A stretch of DNA of 64,000 nucleotides from Gottfriedia acidiceleris (lineage in GTDB: Bacteria; Bacillota; Bacilli; Bacillales; Bacillaceae_G), in NCBI RefSeq assembly GCF_004138285.1, contig NZ_SCFN01000001.1, forward strand, positions 124,001 through 188,000, given 5' to 3'. Below the pieces are notes generated by a model. That model was not told the DNA's origin and ran no database searches. It saw only the letters and a list, made by a program, of their open reading frames with translations. How positions within the stretch are numbered: position 1 is the first letter of the stretch; each line of letters opens with the position of its first letter. A program made the position numbers and the translations under genes. Below are positions 18,660-27,766 of this stretch, one piece after another.

Positions 18660-18750
18660 TTATTGTTTGTAGCGCACCCGTGCTACAACCGCGCATAATA
18701 GGTATTAAATTGCTATTTTTAGCATGCCTATTGGTGGCGAGTCTTAGACT
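18660..18750 (+). promoter_or_regulatory. Ribosomal protein L21 leader
   Basis: The leader between the promoter and rplU folds into a hairpin TGTAGC...GCTACA (about 18669-18687). A longer one follows, built from AATAGG/CCTATT-type arms with GCTATTTTTAGC at its tip (about 18697-18732). This placement and fold match the L21 leader seen upstream of rplU in Bacillales, which is thought to give autogenous control by L21. The assignment rests on position and visible stems, not on a covariance search. Confidence 0.75.
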
Positions 18751-18767
18751 ATTGAGGAGGTGCAATT

Positions 18768-19076
18768 ATGTACGCAATTATTGAAACTGGTGGTAAACAA
18801 ATCAAAGTTGAAGAAGGTCAAGCAATCTACATCGAAAAACTTGATACTAACGCAGGTGAAACTGTAACATTCGACAAAGTTTTATTCGTAGGTGGCGAAA
18901 ACATCAAAGTTGGTAGCCCAACTGTTGAAGGAGCTACTGTAACTGCAAAAGTTGAAAAGAACGGTAAAGCTAAAAAGATTCTTGTATTCAAATACAAATC
19001 TAAAAAGAACTACCGTCGTAAGCAAGGTCATCGTCAACCTTACACTAAAGTTGTTATCGAAAAAATCAACGCTTAA
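18768..19076 (+). CDS. rplU: 50S ribosomal protein L21
   Basis: 102 residues, the normal L21 length, beginning [18 protein letters not shown] and ending with the basic [19 protein letters not shown] signature. It is part of the large ribosomal subunit and binds 23S rRNA. A strong GAGGAGGTG site lies seven bases before the ATG. It is the first gene of rplU-prp-rpmA, and expression is probably adjusted by the L21 leader. Confidence 0.99.
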   Translation: MYAIIETGGKQIKVEEGQAIYIEKLDTNAGETVTFDKVLFVGGENIKVGSPTVEGATVTAKVEKNGKAKKILVFKYKSKKNYRRKQGHRQPYTKVVIEKINA

Positions 19077-19085
19077 TTTTAAGTA

Positions 19086-19421
19086 ATGACTAAAATAACA
19101 ATTGAACGTTTAAAAGATGGACGTATAGGTTCCTTTAAAATAAGTGGACATGCATTTTTTTCTGATGCTGGGACTGACATTGTTTGTGCCGGTATATCAG
19201 CAGTTTCAGTAGGAACTGTAAATGCTTTGGAAGCAATTTGTCGTATAGATTCTGAATTAAATACAGTGATTGATGAAAAGAAAGGTTTCTTGAAGTATCA
19301 ATTACCGATTGATTTAAATGAAGATAATATGCAAAAAGCGCAACTTATCCTTGAAGCGATGATCGTATCTTTACAAACTATCGCTGCAAGTTACGGTGAC
19401 TATGTCACTATAAACGAGTAA
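19086..19421 (+). CDS. prp: Ribosomal-processing cysteine protease Prp
   Basis: A 111-residue cysteine protease (YsxB in B. subtilis). The catalytic pair is visible as His22 in [10 protein letters not shown] and Cys34 in [11 protein letters not shown], the positions known for Staphylococcus Prp. It removes the N-terminal extension of ribosomal protein L27, whose gene starts 16 bp downstream and encodes that extension. It lies 9 bp after rplU. The function is well supported for the family in Firmicutes; only the substrate match here is inference. Confidence 0.95.
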   Translation: MTKITIERLKDGRIGSFKISGHAFFSDAGTDIVCAGISAVSVGTVNALEAICRIDSELNTVIDEKKGFLKYQLPIDLNEDNMQKAQLILEAMIVSLQTIAASYGDYVTINE

Positions 19422-19437
19422 AACAGGAGGTGTAACC

Positions 19438-19728
19438 ATGTTAAAATTAAATCTTCAGTTATTTGCTTCTAAAAAGGGAGTAGGTTCTACAAAAAACGGT
19501 CGTGACTCAATGTCAAAACGTCTTGGCGCTAAACGTGCTGATGGACAATTCGTAACTGGTGGTTCAATTCTTTACCGTCAACGCGGCACTAAGATTTATC
19601 CAGGTGTAAACGTTGGTCGTGGTGGAGATGACACATTATTTGCGAAGGTTGATGGCGTAGTTAAATTCGAACGTTTAGGCCGTGACCGCAAACAAGTAAG
19701 TGTATACCCTGTAGCTCAAGAAGCTTAA
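19438..19728 (+). CDS. rpmA: 50S ribosomal protein L27 with cleavable N-terminal extension
   Basis: A 96-residue L27. The first residues [10 protein letters not shown] are the Firmicute-type extension cut by Prp, leaving [14 protein letters not shown] as the mature start, whose tail reaches the peptidyl-transferase centre. The rest ([20 protein letters not shown]) is standard L27. The ATG follows AGGAGGTG by six bases. A terminator follows and ends the operon. Confidence 0.99.
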   Translation: MLKLNLQLFASKKGVGSTKNGRDSMSKRLGAKRADGQFVTGGSILYRQRGTKIYPGVNVGRGGDDTLFAKVDGVVKFERLGRDRKQVSVYPVAQEA

Positions 19729-19743
19729 GAAACTAACTTAGAG

Positions 19744-19771
19744 ACTCTAACCTTTTAGGTTAGAGTTTTTC
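19744..19771 (+). terminator. Terminator after rpmA
   Basis: ACTCTAACCT (19744-19753) and AGGTTAGAGT (19757-19766) with a three-base loop, followed by five T. Confidence 0.9.
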
Positions 19772-19839
19772 TGTACTTAAGACATTTTTATTTTTAATAA
19801 TTGCTTTTCAACATAGAAAAAGGTGTTGTAATAGCAACC

Positions 19840-19937
19840 TCTCAAACAATATGCTCCGAGACTCGGCGTTTTTACAAGCTACACACTAGTTTGAGACTTT
19901 CAAAATGATCAATCAAAATGCCGAGTCTAACTTTTTT
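19840..19937 (+). promoter_or_regulatory. Structured leader with terminator-like stem upstream of spo0B
   Basis: AGACTCGGCGTTTT (19859-19872) pairs with AAAATGCCGAGTCT (19915-19928) over 14 bp (one G-U), followed by CTTTTTT. A competing pair is visible: CTCAAAC (19840-19846) with GTTTGAG (19889-19895), which would cross the first stem. It may be a plain long-loop terminator or an attenuator. No specifier or T-box motif was found. Confidence 0.5.
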
Positions 19938-19982
19938 ATTACCTTCATAAATGCCAAAAATGTAAACCTATAGGAGAATACA

Positions 19983-20525
19983 ATGCAGGAGAAATGGGAC
20001 GTTCTAGAGGTATTAAGACATTCACGTCATGATTGGTTAAATCGAATTCAATTAATAAAAGGATACATGGCCACAGGTCAATCTGACCAACTAGAAGAAA
20101 CGATTACGAAAATTGTTGCTGATTCTTTAAATGAAGCTAAAATTTGTTCGTTACAAATTCCAGAGTTTGCAGAATTTATCATTACCTATAACTGGAAGCC
20201 TCGTACAATTGTACTAGATTATGAAATTTTAGGGGAACCATGTTCGCTTAAAAATTTAGACGAAGTGATGACAGGATGGATTCAAAATTTTTTAGAAAAA
20301 CTAGAATCTTGGGTACATATTTATGAGGAAAATTTTGTTAGTTTAACAATTGAAATAAATGATAAAACAGTTAGTTTCTTTTTTGACTTCAGAGGTAAAC
20401 TAACAAAGAAAGAAGATATGTTGAAGTGGATTGTTTCATCATCAAATGACAGCTCAAAAATTAGAATGATGTCATATTTTTGTGAGACAGAAGAGTGCAG
20501 TATCGAATTTAAAATGGAAAAATAA
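19983..20525 (+). CDS. spo0B: Sporulation phosphotransferase Spo0B
   Basis: A 180-residue phosphorelay protein passing phosphate from Spo0F to Spo0A. The phosphorylated histidine is His16 in LRHSRHDWLNRIQLIKG, within the helical-hairpin dimerisation domain. The C-terminal part is a degenerate histidine-kinase ATPase fold without the N, G1 and G2 boxes. It is cytosolic and acts as a dimer. The start ATG follows TAGGAG by seven bases. The obg gene begins 15 bp downstream, as in B. subtilis, where the two are cotranscribed. Confidence 0.94.
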   Translation: MQEKWDVLEVLRHSRHDWLNRIQLIKGYMATGQSDQLEETITKIVADSLNEAKICSLQIPEFAEFIITYNWKPRTIVLDYEILGEPCSLKNLDEVMTGWIQNFLEKLESWVHIYEENFVSLTIEINDKTVSFFFDFRGKLTKKEDMLKWIVSSSNDSSKIRMMSYFCETEECSIEFKMEK

Positions 20526-21827
<1,302 letters not shown>

Positions 21828-21842
21828 AAATTCCTATATAAA

Positions 21843-21869
21843 AAGAGGGTGCTGGGCACCCTCTTTTTT
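21843..21869 (+). terminator. Terminator after obg
   Basis: AAGAGGGTGC (21843-21852) and GCACCCTCTT (21856-21865) with a three-base loop, followed by TTTTA. Confidence 0.9.
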
Positions 21870-21889
21870 ATTTATGAATAAATAAAATA

Positions 21890-21971
21890 CTACAAATAAG
21901 ACTTGGGAATCACAAGTTTATATCTGCAAATGAATAGTGAACTGCAAATAAATTTCGAGAATCGCAAATAT
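21890..21971. repeat. Cluster of CTGCAAATAAA-like 11-mers, locus 1
   Basis: Four near-copies lie in the obg-nadR gap: CTACAAATAAG (21890), CTGCAAATGAA (21924), CTGCAAATAAA (21942) and ATCGCAAATAT (21961). The last three are 18-19 bp apart. The same motif recurs at 52516-52606. Apart from this cluster and the flanking terminators, the 21828-22276 gap shows no gene. Confidence 0.6.
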
Positions 21972-22180
21972 GATAAAGTTTTACCCATACTAGTAAAGGT
22001 ATTTTGACTTAACATTGTAGAAAAAATTGGGCCAAATAAATGGGAAAGGAGCAAATTTACTCTACTTTTTCCTATTTCGACTAAAAAATCATTAAAACTT
22101 GCAAGAATGATCAGTAACAAGATCGAAAACATCAACTACAAATTAAAGTCTGACTTAGATACCCCTGCTCTACAATAAAA

Positions 22181-22228
22181 AAAGGGATGTCCATGTGTAT
22201 ACTCTGACATATGAGACAGCCCCTTTAT
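22181..22228. terminator. Terminator at the 3' end of nadR
   Basis: AAAGGG..TGTC (22181-22191) pairs imperfectly with GACA..CCCTTT (22215-22226). The inner part is also self-complementary. The A run at 22175-22183 gives a T run on the minus strand, so it fits termination of nifS-nadR. Confidence 0.55.
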
Positions 22229-22276
22229 GATCAAAGAAATCTACCAATACCTTTTCAATCCACTTAAACCTACAAT

Positions 22277-22813
22277 TTAAGGCATGTCTACTATAAAACC
22301 TTCATTTTTTAATTGTAAGATTGCACTTTCTAGCTGCTGTTCACTATCTGCTTCAATCGTATGAAGATGTGTTCCATTTGTTAAATTTGACAGTGGGACA
22401 GAGCTTGTTTCTCCCATTTTTTGAAGAAATAAGCTTATATCATAACGGTTCGCAATTTGTAATTGGGCTGTGATATATCCATAGACGGGATGTTCAACCA
22501 TTACATCCTTAACTGTAACACCATGATCGACTAATATTTCTAGTTCTTTTTGAGTTTCTTCAGCTGTATGGTGACAAATAATTACTTTTCTAATTTTGTC
22601 AGTTTCCTTATTTGGATGTATATAAATATAACCTTGAGCAGTTGCTAGTATAGGTTCATTTTTCGCTTTTAAAAGTGTAATATCACCTACAACAACTTGT
22701 CGACTAACATTTGCTCTTTTAGCTAAGGAATTGCCTGATAAGGGTGACTCAGACTCCTTTAACCATTGTAAAACTTTCTTTCTTCTTTCTTCCCCTAAAA
22801 GTTTTTTATTCAT
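22277..22813 (-). CDS. nadR: NAD biosynthesis transcriptional repressor NadR (NiaR/YrxA type)
   Basis: A 178-residue niacin-responsive repressor. The N-terminal winged helix (about 8-60) includes SGNSLAKRANVSRQVVVGDI. The C-terminal 3H domain shows its three conserved histidine sites: VIICHHTAEE, VMVEHPVYG and NGTHLHTIEAD. It binds nicotinic acid as corepressor and shuts off NAD synthesis genes. It lies 14 bp after nifS in the same direction, as in B. subtilis, and faces the nadBCA operon across the nifS-nadB gap, where a shared operator candidate is found. Confidence 0.93.
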   Translation of the reverse strand: MNKKLLGEERRKKVLQWLKESESPLSGNSLAKRANVSRQVVVGDITLLKAKNEPILATAQGYIYIHPNKETDKIRKVIICHHTAEETQKELEILVDHGVTVKDVMVEHPVYGYITAQLQIANRYDISLFLQKMGETSSVPLSNLTNGTHLHTIEADSEQQLESAILQLKNEGFIVDMP

Positions 22814-22827
22814 TTTAATTTCCTCGA

Positions 22828-23958
22828 TTAAAAATTTTGATTTATGATTAATTTTAACACAGACGAAAATTTGATTAAGTCTTCTTCTGTTGTATGTTTC
22901 CCGACTGAAACTCTGAAGAATTGTTTTGCTTCATGAGGGTCTTTTCCAATTGCTAACATCGTTTCTGAAGGTTTCTGCATGCCAATTGCACAAGCACTTC
23001 CCGTTGAAATGGCAAATTGATGTCGATTACATTCAAGCATGACAAACTGACCTTCAAGTCCAATGATCCTCATTCCAATTATATTTGGAATACACTCTCC
23101 ATCAGAACCTTCAAATTTTATAAGATGGTGAACATCTTGTAATTGTGATTTTAAAACATTTTTTAAATAGTGACATCTCTTTTGCTCTTCGTCTAGATTA
23201 TTTATTATATGTCCAGCTGCAGTTACGAATGATGCAATTGCTGGAACGTTAACTGTACCGGGACGAATCCCACTTTCATGAGATGTACCGGGATAGATTG
23301 GTTGACAAGATAATTTAGGATTTAAATAAAGTGCTCCGATCCCTTTTGGTCCATATAATTTATGACCTGAAATACTAATACTAGAAATTTCATATTTTGA
23401 GACATCTATTGCTATTTTTCCAAATGATTGTACACAATCGCAATGAAGTAAAATATTTGATGAATTAAATAAATTTGCGATCTCGTTAATCGGTTGAATT
23501 GCTCCAATCTCAGAATTTACATGTTGAAAAATGCCTAATACAGTATCCTCACGAATTGCATTTTCAATCACTTCTAATGAGATAATCCCGCTATTTGTTA
23601 CCGGCAAATAAGATACTTCATATCCTTGTTCTTCCAGTACTTTTAAATAATTACTAATTGAAGAATGCTCTAAAGTTGTTGTTAATATATGTTTTCCGAC
23701 TTTTTTTGTACTCTTCAAGAGGGTTTGAATAGCAATTAAATTTGATTCAGTTCCTCCACTTGTAAAGTATATTGAAGCGGGGCTAGCACTTATAAATCCT
23801 GCTAATTGTTTGCGGCATGCTTCAAGTAGCAGTGAAGCCTTTGAGCCAATATCGTGTAAACTTCGCTCATTTCCAAAGTAATTTTTAGAGGCAGTGACAA
23901 ATGTCTCAATTGCTTCTTCACTCATTGGAGTTGTAGCAGCATAGTCTAAATAAATCAA
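22828..23958 (-). CDS. nifS: Cysteine desulfurase NifS of the NAD locus
   Basis: A 376-residue PLP enzyme. The PLP-lysine motif is SISGHKLYGPKG, and the catalytic cysteine is in ISTGSACAIG. It releases sulfur from cysteine; in B. subtilis this paralogue serves the NadA iron-sulfur cluster. A longer frame exists from 23982, but the ribosome site AAAAGGAGG (minus strand, 23965-23973) lies inside it, seven bases before a TTG at 23958. The family N-terminus MIYLDYAATTPM begins exactly there, so TTG is chosen. It is divergent from nadB and cotranscribed with nadR. Confidence 0.95.
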   Translation of the reverse strand: MIYLDYAATTPMSEEAIETFVTASKNYFGNERSLHDIGSKASLLLEACRKQLAGFISASPASIYFTSGGTESNLIAIQTLLKSTKKVGKHILTTTLEHSSISNYLKVLEEQGYEVSYLPVTNSGIISLEVIENAIREDTVLGIFQHVNSEIGAIQPINEIANLFNSSNILLHCDCVQSFGKIAIDVSKYEISSISISGHKLYGPKGIGALYLNPKLSCQPIYPGTSHESGIRPGTVNVPAIASFVTAAGHIINNLDEEQKRCHYLKNVLKSQLQDVHHLIKFEGSDGECIPNIIGMRIIGLEGQFVMLECNRHQFAISTGSACAIGMQKPSETMLAIGKDPHEAKQFFRVSVGKHTTEEDLIKFSSVLKLIINQNF

Positions 23959-24007
23959 TTTAAAGCCTCCTTTTTTACTCATTAAAAAAAAAATTTCTTG
24001 TCATTAG

Positions 24008-24058
24008 TTTAAATATATGTAAATATAGGTGTCAAGACAGCTTTTTTATCTATAAGAT
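24008..24058. promoter_or_regulatory. Divergent nifS/nadB promoters with a shared NadR operator candidate
   Basis: The palindrome TGTCAAGACA lies at 24030-24039. Read leftward it contains TTGACA, 16 bp from TTTAAA (24008-24013), a promoter for nifS. Read rightward it overlaps a weak -35 about 17 bp from TAAGAT (24053-24058), for nadB. One repressor bound here could block both. Assigning it to NadR is inference from position and symmetry. Confidence 0.6.
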
Positions 24059-24097
24059 AAAATTTAAATAGATGTACTGTAAATGGAGGGGGCAACT

Positions 24098-25579
24098 ATG
24101 CGAACTGCAGACGTTGTCATTATTGGCAGTGGGATTGCTGCTTTAATGGCTGCTGAGGAAATTTGTCAGTCTAAAAATGTGATTCTATTCACAAAGAAAA
24201 AAATTTGGGACAGCAATTCGATGCTAGCACAAGGTGGGATTGCAGCTGTAATGTCTGAGGATGATTCTTGGGAACTTCATAAACAAGATACACTCGAAGC
24301 GGGTTGTAATGTAAATAATATAGAAGCGGTAGAAGAGCTAGTAAAGAACGGAACAACGTCTATGAAGGATCTTGTTTCTATTGGCATGGAATTTGATAAA
24401 GATGAATCAGGTCAGTTCCATCTTGGTAGAGAAGGAGCGCATCGGAAAAATAGAATTTTACATTCTGGCGGAGATGCCACTGGAAAGCATTTAGTGGAAA
24501 CTGTTTATGCTCGGATAAAAGATAAAATAACCATTATTGAACATGAAATGGTAATTGATTTAATCATACAAGATGGTAAATGTAAAGGCGTTTATATACT
24601 TAATGAAAATGGTGAATTAGAATCTTGTTTTGCTAATACAACACTTCTGGCAACAGGCGGTATTGGGGCAATGTATCAATTTAGTTCTAATAATAAGGCC
24701 ATAACTGGAGATGGAATTGCTATGGCATATCGAGCAGGTTGTGAGATGGCTGATTTGGAATTTATTCAATTTCATCCTACCATGCTTTATATTAATGGGG
24801 CATGTAAAGGTCTGGTATCAGAAGCGGTTCGAGGTGAAGGAGCTTACTTAGTAACGAAAACTGGTCGTCGCATTATGAAAGGAATTCATCCCTTTGAAGA
24901 TTTAGCACCAAGAGATGTTGTTAGTAGGGCGATCTTTAATGAAATGCAAAACGGGGAAGAAATCTATTTATCGATCGAAATGATTGATGGATTTGAACAA
25001 CGTTTCCCAACAATTACTGCCAATCTTATTAATAATGGAATTGATCTACAAAAAGGATTGATTCCTGTTGTTCCCGGCGCACATTTCCACATGGGTGGGG
25101 TAAAGACATCAGCAAACGGAGAAACGACAATTCCAGGATTGTATGCAGTAGGTGAGGTTGCTTGTACAGGTGTGCACGGTGCAAACCGACTTGCTAGTAA
25201 TTCTTTATTGGAAGGGATTGTGTTTGGTAAAAAGGTTGCGAGATTTATTGCTGACCTTCCTTTAGCTAAAATAAATGAGAATCAACCGAAATACATGATA
25301 CCAAGATTTAGAACGTTACCTACGAAAGATGAAATAAAAGAAATAATGATGAAGTATATCGGTATTGTAAGAAAGGAAGCAGATTTAAATAAAGCAATCA
25401 CATATTTTTCTTACTTCTTAGAATCTAAAACAATAGATTCACGCCCGATGAACAAAGAGGAACTAGAAAGATACAATATGCTAATTACTGGAAAACTAAT
25501 TGCAGAAGCTGCTATAAGAAGAAAAGAAAGCATCGGCTCACATTTTATAGAATATATAGACCAACCAGCTAAAATTTGA
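24098..25579 (+). CDS. nadB: L-aspartate oxidase
   Basis: A 493-residue FAD flavoprotein converting L-aspartate to iminoaspartate, the first step of de novo NAD synthesis. The FAD motif is VVIIGSGIAALMAAEE near the N-terminus. Fumarate-reductase-family segments follow: SMLAQGGIAAVM, FIQFHPTMLY, EAVRGEGAYL and GVHGANRLASNSLLEG. An ATG at 24083 would add five residues, but the strong GGAGGGGG site (24085-24092) overlaps it and points to the ATG at 24098. The nadC gene follows 12 bp later. Confidence 0.96.
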   Translation: MRTADVVIIGSGIAALMAAEEICQSKNVILFTKKKIWDSNSMLAQGGIAAVMSEDDSWELHKQDTLEAGCNVNNIEAVEELVKNGTTSMKDLVSIGMEFDKDESGQFHLGREGAHRKNRILHSGGDATGKHLVETVYARIKDKITIIEHEMVIDLIIQDGKCKGVYILNENGELESCFANTTLLATGGIGAMYQFSSNNKAITGDGIAMAYRAGCEMADLEFIQFHPTMLYINGACKGLVSEAVRGEGAYLVTKTGRRIMKGIHPFEDLAPRDVVSRAIFNEMQNGEEIYLSIEMIDGFEQRFPTITANLINNGIDLQKGLIPVVPGAHFHMGGVKTSANGETTIPGLYAVGEVACTGVHGANRLASNSLLEGIVFGKKVARFIADLPLAKINENQPKYMIPRFRTLPTKDEIKEIMMKYIGIVRKEADLNKAITYFSYFLESKTIDSRPMNKEELERYNMLITGKLIAEAAIRRKESIGSHFIEYIDQPAKI

Positions 25580-25591
25580 GGAGAGAATTTC

Positions 25592-26419
25592 ATGAATACA
25601 TTAAAAGCTAAAAAAATGATTGAGCAATTTTTACTAGAGGATATTGGAGAAGGGGATCTATCCTCAATTCATATTTTTCCAATACATGAAAGAACGACTG
25701 GAAAAGTACTTGCAAAAGCAGATGGAGTAATTGCTGGTACTGAATTAATCGAAATAACTTATAAATTACTTCATGAAGATATAAAAGTAACACTGCACGT
25801 TAAAGATGGTGAATCTGTTCAGGCAGGACAACTACTTGCAGAAGTAGAAGGACCAGTTCAAGTATTATTATCAGGTGAAAGAGTTATGCTTAATCTTTTA
25901 CAACGAATGAGTGGGATTGCAACGCTTACTTCAAAAGCAGTTGAAACATTAAACGACGAGAAAATCAAACTTGTCGATACAAGAAAAACGATGCCAGGTT
26001 TACGTTTATTTGATAAGTATGCAGTTACTTGTGGTGGTGGAGCGAACCATCGTTTTGGTTTATATGATGCAGTGATGCTTAAAGATAATCATATTGCTTA
26101 CGCAGGTTCAATAAAAAATGCAGTTGATTCATTACGAAATAAATTAGGTCATATGGTAAAAATTGAAATCGAGACTGAAAACAAAGATCAAGTTCTTCAA
26201 GCTATTGAAGCTGGTGCAGATGTCATTATGTTTGATAATCGTACTCCAGATGAAATCAAAGAATTCGTTAAGCTTGTACCAGAAACGATTGTAACTGAAG
26301 CTTCTGGTGGAATTACATTAGATAATTTAGCAAGTTTTCAAAACTGTGGTGTAAATGTTATTTCTTTAGGCTGTTTAACACATTCAGCAAAAGCATTAGA
26401 TATAAGCTTCTACTTGTAA
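25592..26419 (+). CDS. nadC: Nicotinate-nucleotide pyrophosphorylase (carboxylating)
   Basis: A 275-residue quinolinate phosphoribosyltransferase that makes nicotinate mononucleotide from quinolinate and PRPP. Signatures are [38 protein letters not shown], and the [11 protein letters not shown] loop. The length is typical. It is the second gene of nadBCA, with GAGGAGAG upstream of its ATG. The nadA gene starts 25 bp downstream. Confidence 0.97.
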   Translation: MNTLKAKKMIEQFLLEDIGEGDLSSIHIFPIHERTTGKVLAKADGVIAGTELIEITYKLLHEDIKVTLHVKDGESVQAGQLLAEVEGPVQVLLSGERVMLNLLQRMSGIATLTSKAVETLNDEKIKLVDTRKTMPGLRLFDKYAVTCGGGANHRFGLYDAVMLKDNHIAYAGSIKNAVDSLRNKLGHMVKIEIETENKDQVLQAIEAGADVIMFDNRTPDEIKEFVKLVPETIVTEASGGITLDNLASFQNCGVNVISLGCLTHSAKALDISFYL

Positions 26420-26444
26420 TATAGTAGGGATTGGAGTGGGGAAA

Positions 26445-27554
26445 ATGAACGTTTTAGATATGATACAAAAAAATGAAGGATATCAAATTCCTGATGAGTA
26501 CTATAAATTATCAACTGAGGAAATGGAAAAAAGAGTAAAAGATATAAAAGAGAGATTAGGTGATGCTCTTTTCATTCCAGGTCATCATTATCAAAAGGAA
26601 GAAGTTGTAGTTTTCTCAGATTCGACAGGAGATTCTCTACAACTTGCTCAAGTTGCTGCTAATAATAAAAAAGCAAAATATATTGTATTCTGTGGTGTAC
26701 ATTTTATGGCAGAGACGGCAGATATTTTAACAGAAGATGAACAGATTGTTATTTTACCTGATATGAGAGCAGGCTGTTCAATGGCAGATATGGCAGATCA
26801 CCATCAAACTGATCGTGCATGGATAGAGTTACAGAAGCTTTTCGGAGACACGATTTTACCGTTAACATATGTTAATTCAACTGCTGCTATTAAAGCGTTT
26901 GTCGGTAGAAATGATGGTGCAACCGTAACATCATCTAATGCTAAAAAGGTTGTTTCGTGGGCTTTCACACAAAAAGAACGTATATTGTTCTTACCTGATC
27001 AACATCTAGGTAGAAACACAGCATTTGAATTAGGTGTACCTTTAGAGCATATGGCGATTTGGAATCCAATAACGGATACTTTAGAATATGAGGGCGATCT
27101 AAATAACATCAAAGTAATATTATGGAAAGGTCACTGCTCTGTTCATGAGAATTTTACAGTAAAAAATATTGAGAATGTAAGAAAAAATCATCCGGATATG
27201 AGGATTATTGTGCATCCAGAATGTTCTAGAGAAGTTGTAGCAGCAAGTGATGACAATGGATCTACTAAATATATTATTGACCAAATTGAAGCTGCTCCTG
27301 CAGGAAGTAAGTGGGCAATTGGAACTGAAATGAATTTAGTTCAAAGAATTATTAAAAATCATCCTGATAAGGAGATCATTTCATTAAATCCATTTATGTG
27401 TCCATGCTTAACAATGAATCGTATCGATTTACCACATTTATTATGGTCTTTAGAAAATATTGAAAAAGGTAACATCCAAAATATTATTACAGTTGATAAA
27501 CAAACTGCAAAAGATGCAATTAAGGCATTAGATAAAATGCTTGAGCTTGCTTAA
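26445..27554 (+). CDS. nadA: Quinolinate synthase
   Basis: A 369-residue [4Fe-4S] enzyme that condenses iminoaspartate with dihydroxyacetone phosphate to quinolinate. The three cluster cysteines are visible at C111 ([10 protein letters not shown]), C231 (WKGHCSVHE) and C319/C321 ([10 protein letters not shown]). The length is almost identical to B. subtilis NadA. A GTG at 26436 is in frame, but it lies within the GGAGTGGGG ribosome site; the ATG at 26445 is correct. The nearby nifS probably supplies sulfur for this cluster. A strong terminator ends the operon. Confidence 0.97.
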   Translation: MNVLDMIQKNEGYQIPDEYYKLSTEEMEKRVKDIKERLGDALFIPGHHYQKEEVVVFSDSTGDSLQLAQVAANNKKAKYIVFCGVHFMAETADILTEDEQIVILPDMRAGCSMADMADHHQTDRAWIELQKLFGDTILPLTYVNSTAAIKAFVGRNDGATVTSSNAKKVVSWAFTQKERILFLPDQHLGRNTAFELGVPLEHMAIWNPITDTLEYEGDLNNIKVILWKGHCSVHENFTVKNIENVRKNHPDMRIIVHPECSREVVAASDDNGSTKYIIDQIEAAPAGSKWAIGTEMNLVQRIIKNHPDKEIISLNPFMCPCLTMNRIDLPHLLWSLENIEKGNIQNIITVDKQTAKDAIKALDKMLELA

Positions 27555-27576
27555 AAATAAATATCATAAAAAATTA

Positions 27577-27613
27577 AAATCATTTAGTTCAACCTGAGCT
27601 AGATGATTTTTTT
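27577..27613 (+). terminator. Terminator after nadA
   Basis: A 16-bp stem with G-U pairs is formed by AAAATCATTTAGTTCA and TGAGCTAGATGATTTT around a three-base loop, followed by TTTT. Confidence 0.9.
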
Positions 27614-27682
27614 ATAGAAAAAACAAGAATAAAGTAAATACTTATACAAGCTTACTCGTCATAAATTAAAATACCTTCTATC

Positions 27683-27709
27683 ATAAATACAAATATTCAG
27701 ACATACATT
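27683..27709 (+). promoter_or_regulatory. Sigma-E promoter candidate for safA
   Basis: ATAAAT (27683-27688), a 13-bp spacer and CATACATT (27702-27709) fit the mother-cell sigma-E consensus well. The B. subtilis safA gene is sigma-E dependent. Confidence 0.7.
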
Positions 27710-27766
27710 GTTGTGAGGTACTAATGTACAATCCAACGTAGAGGCAATTGGTCAGGAGGGGAAAAG

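Noticed and set aside
23959-23982. ATG at 23982 as the start of nifS
   Set aside because: The strong AAAAGGAGG site is inside this extension and the conserved protein start is at the TTG 23958.
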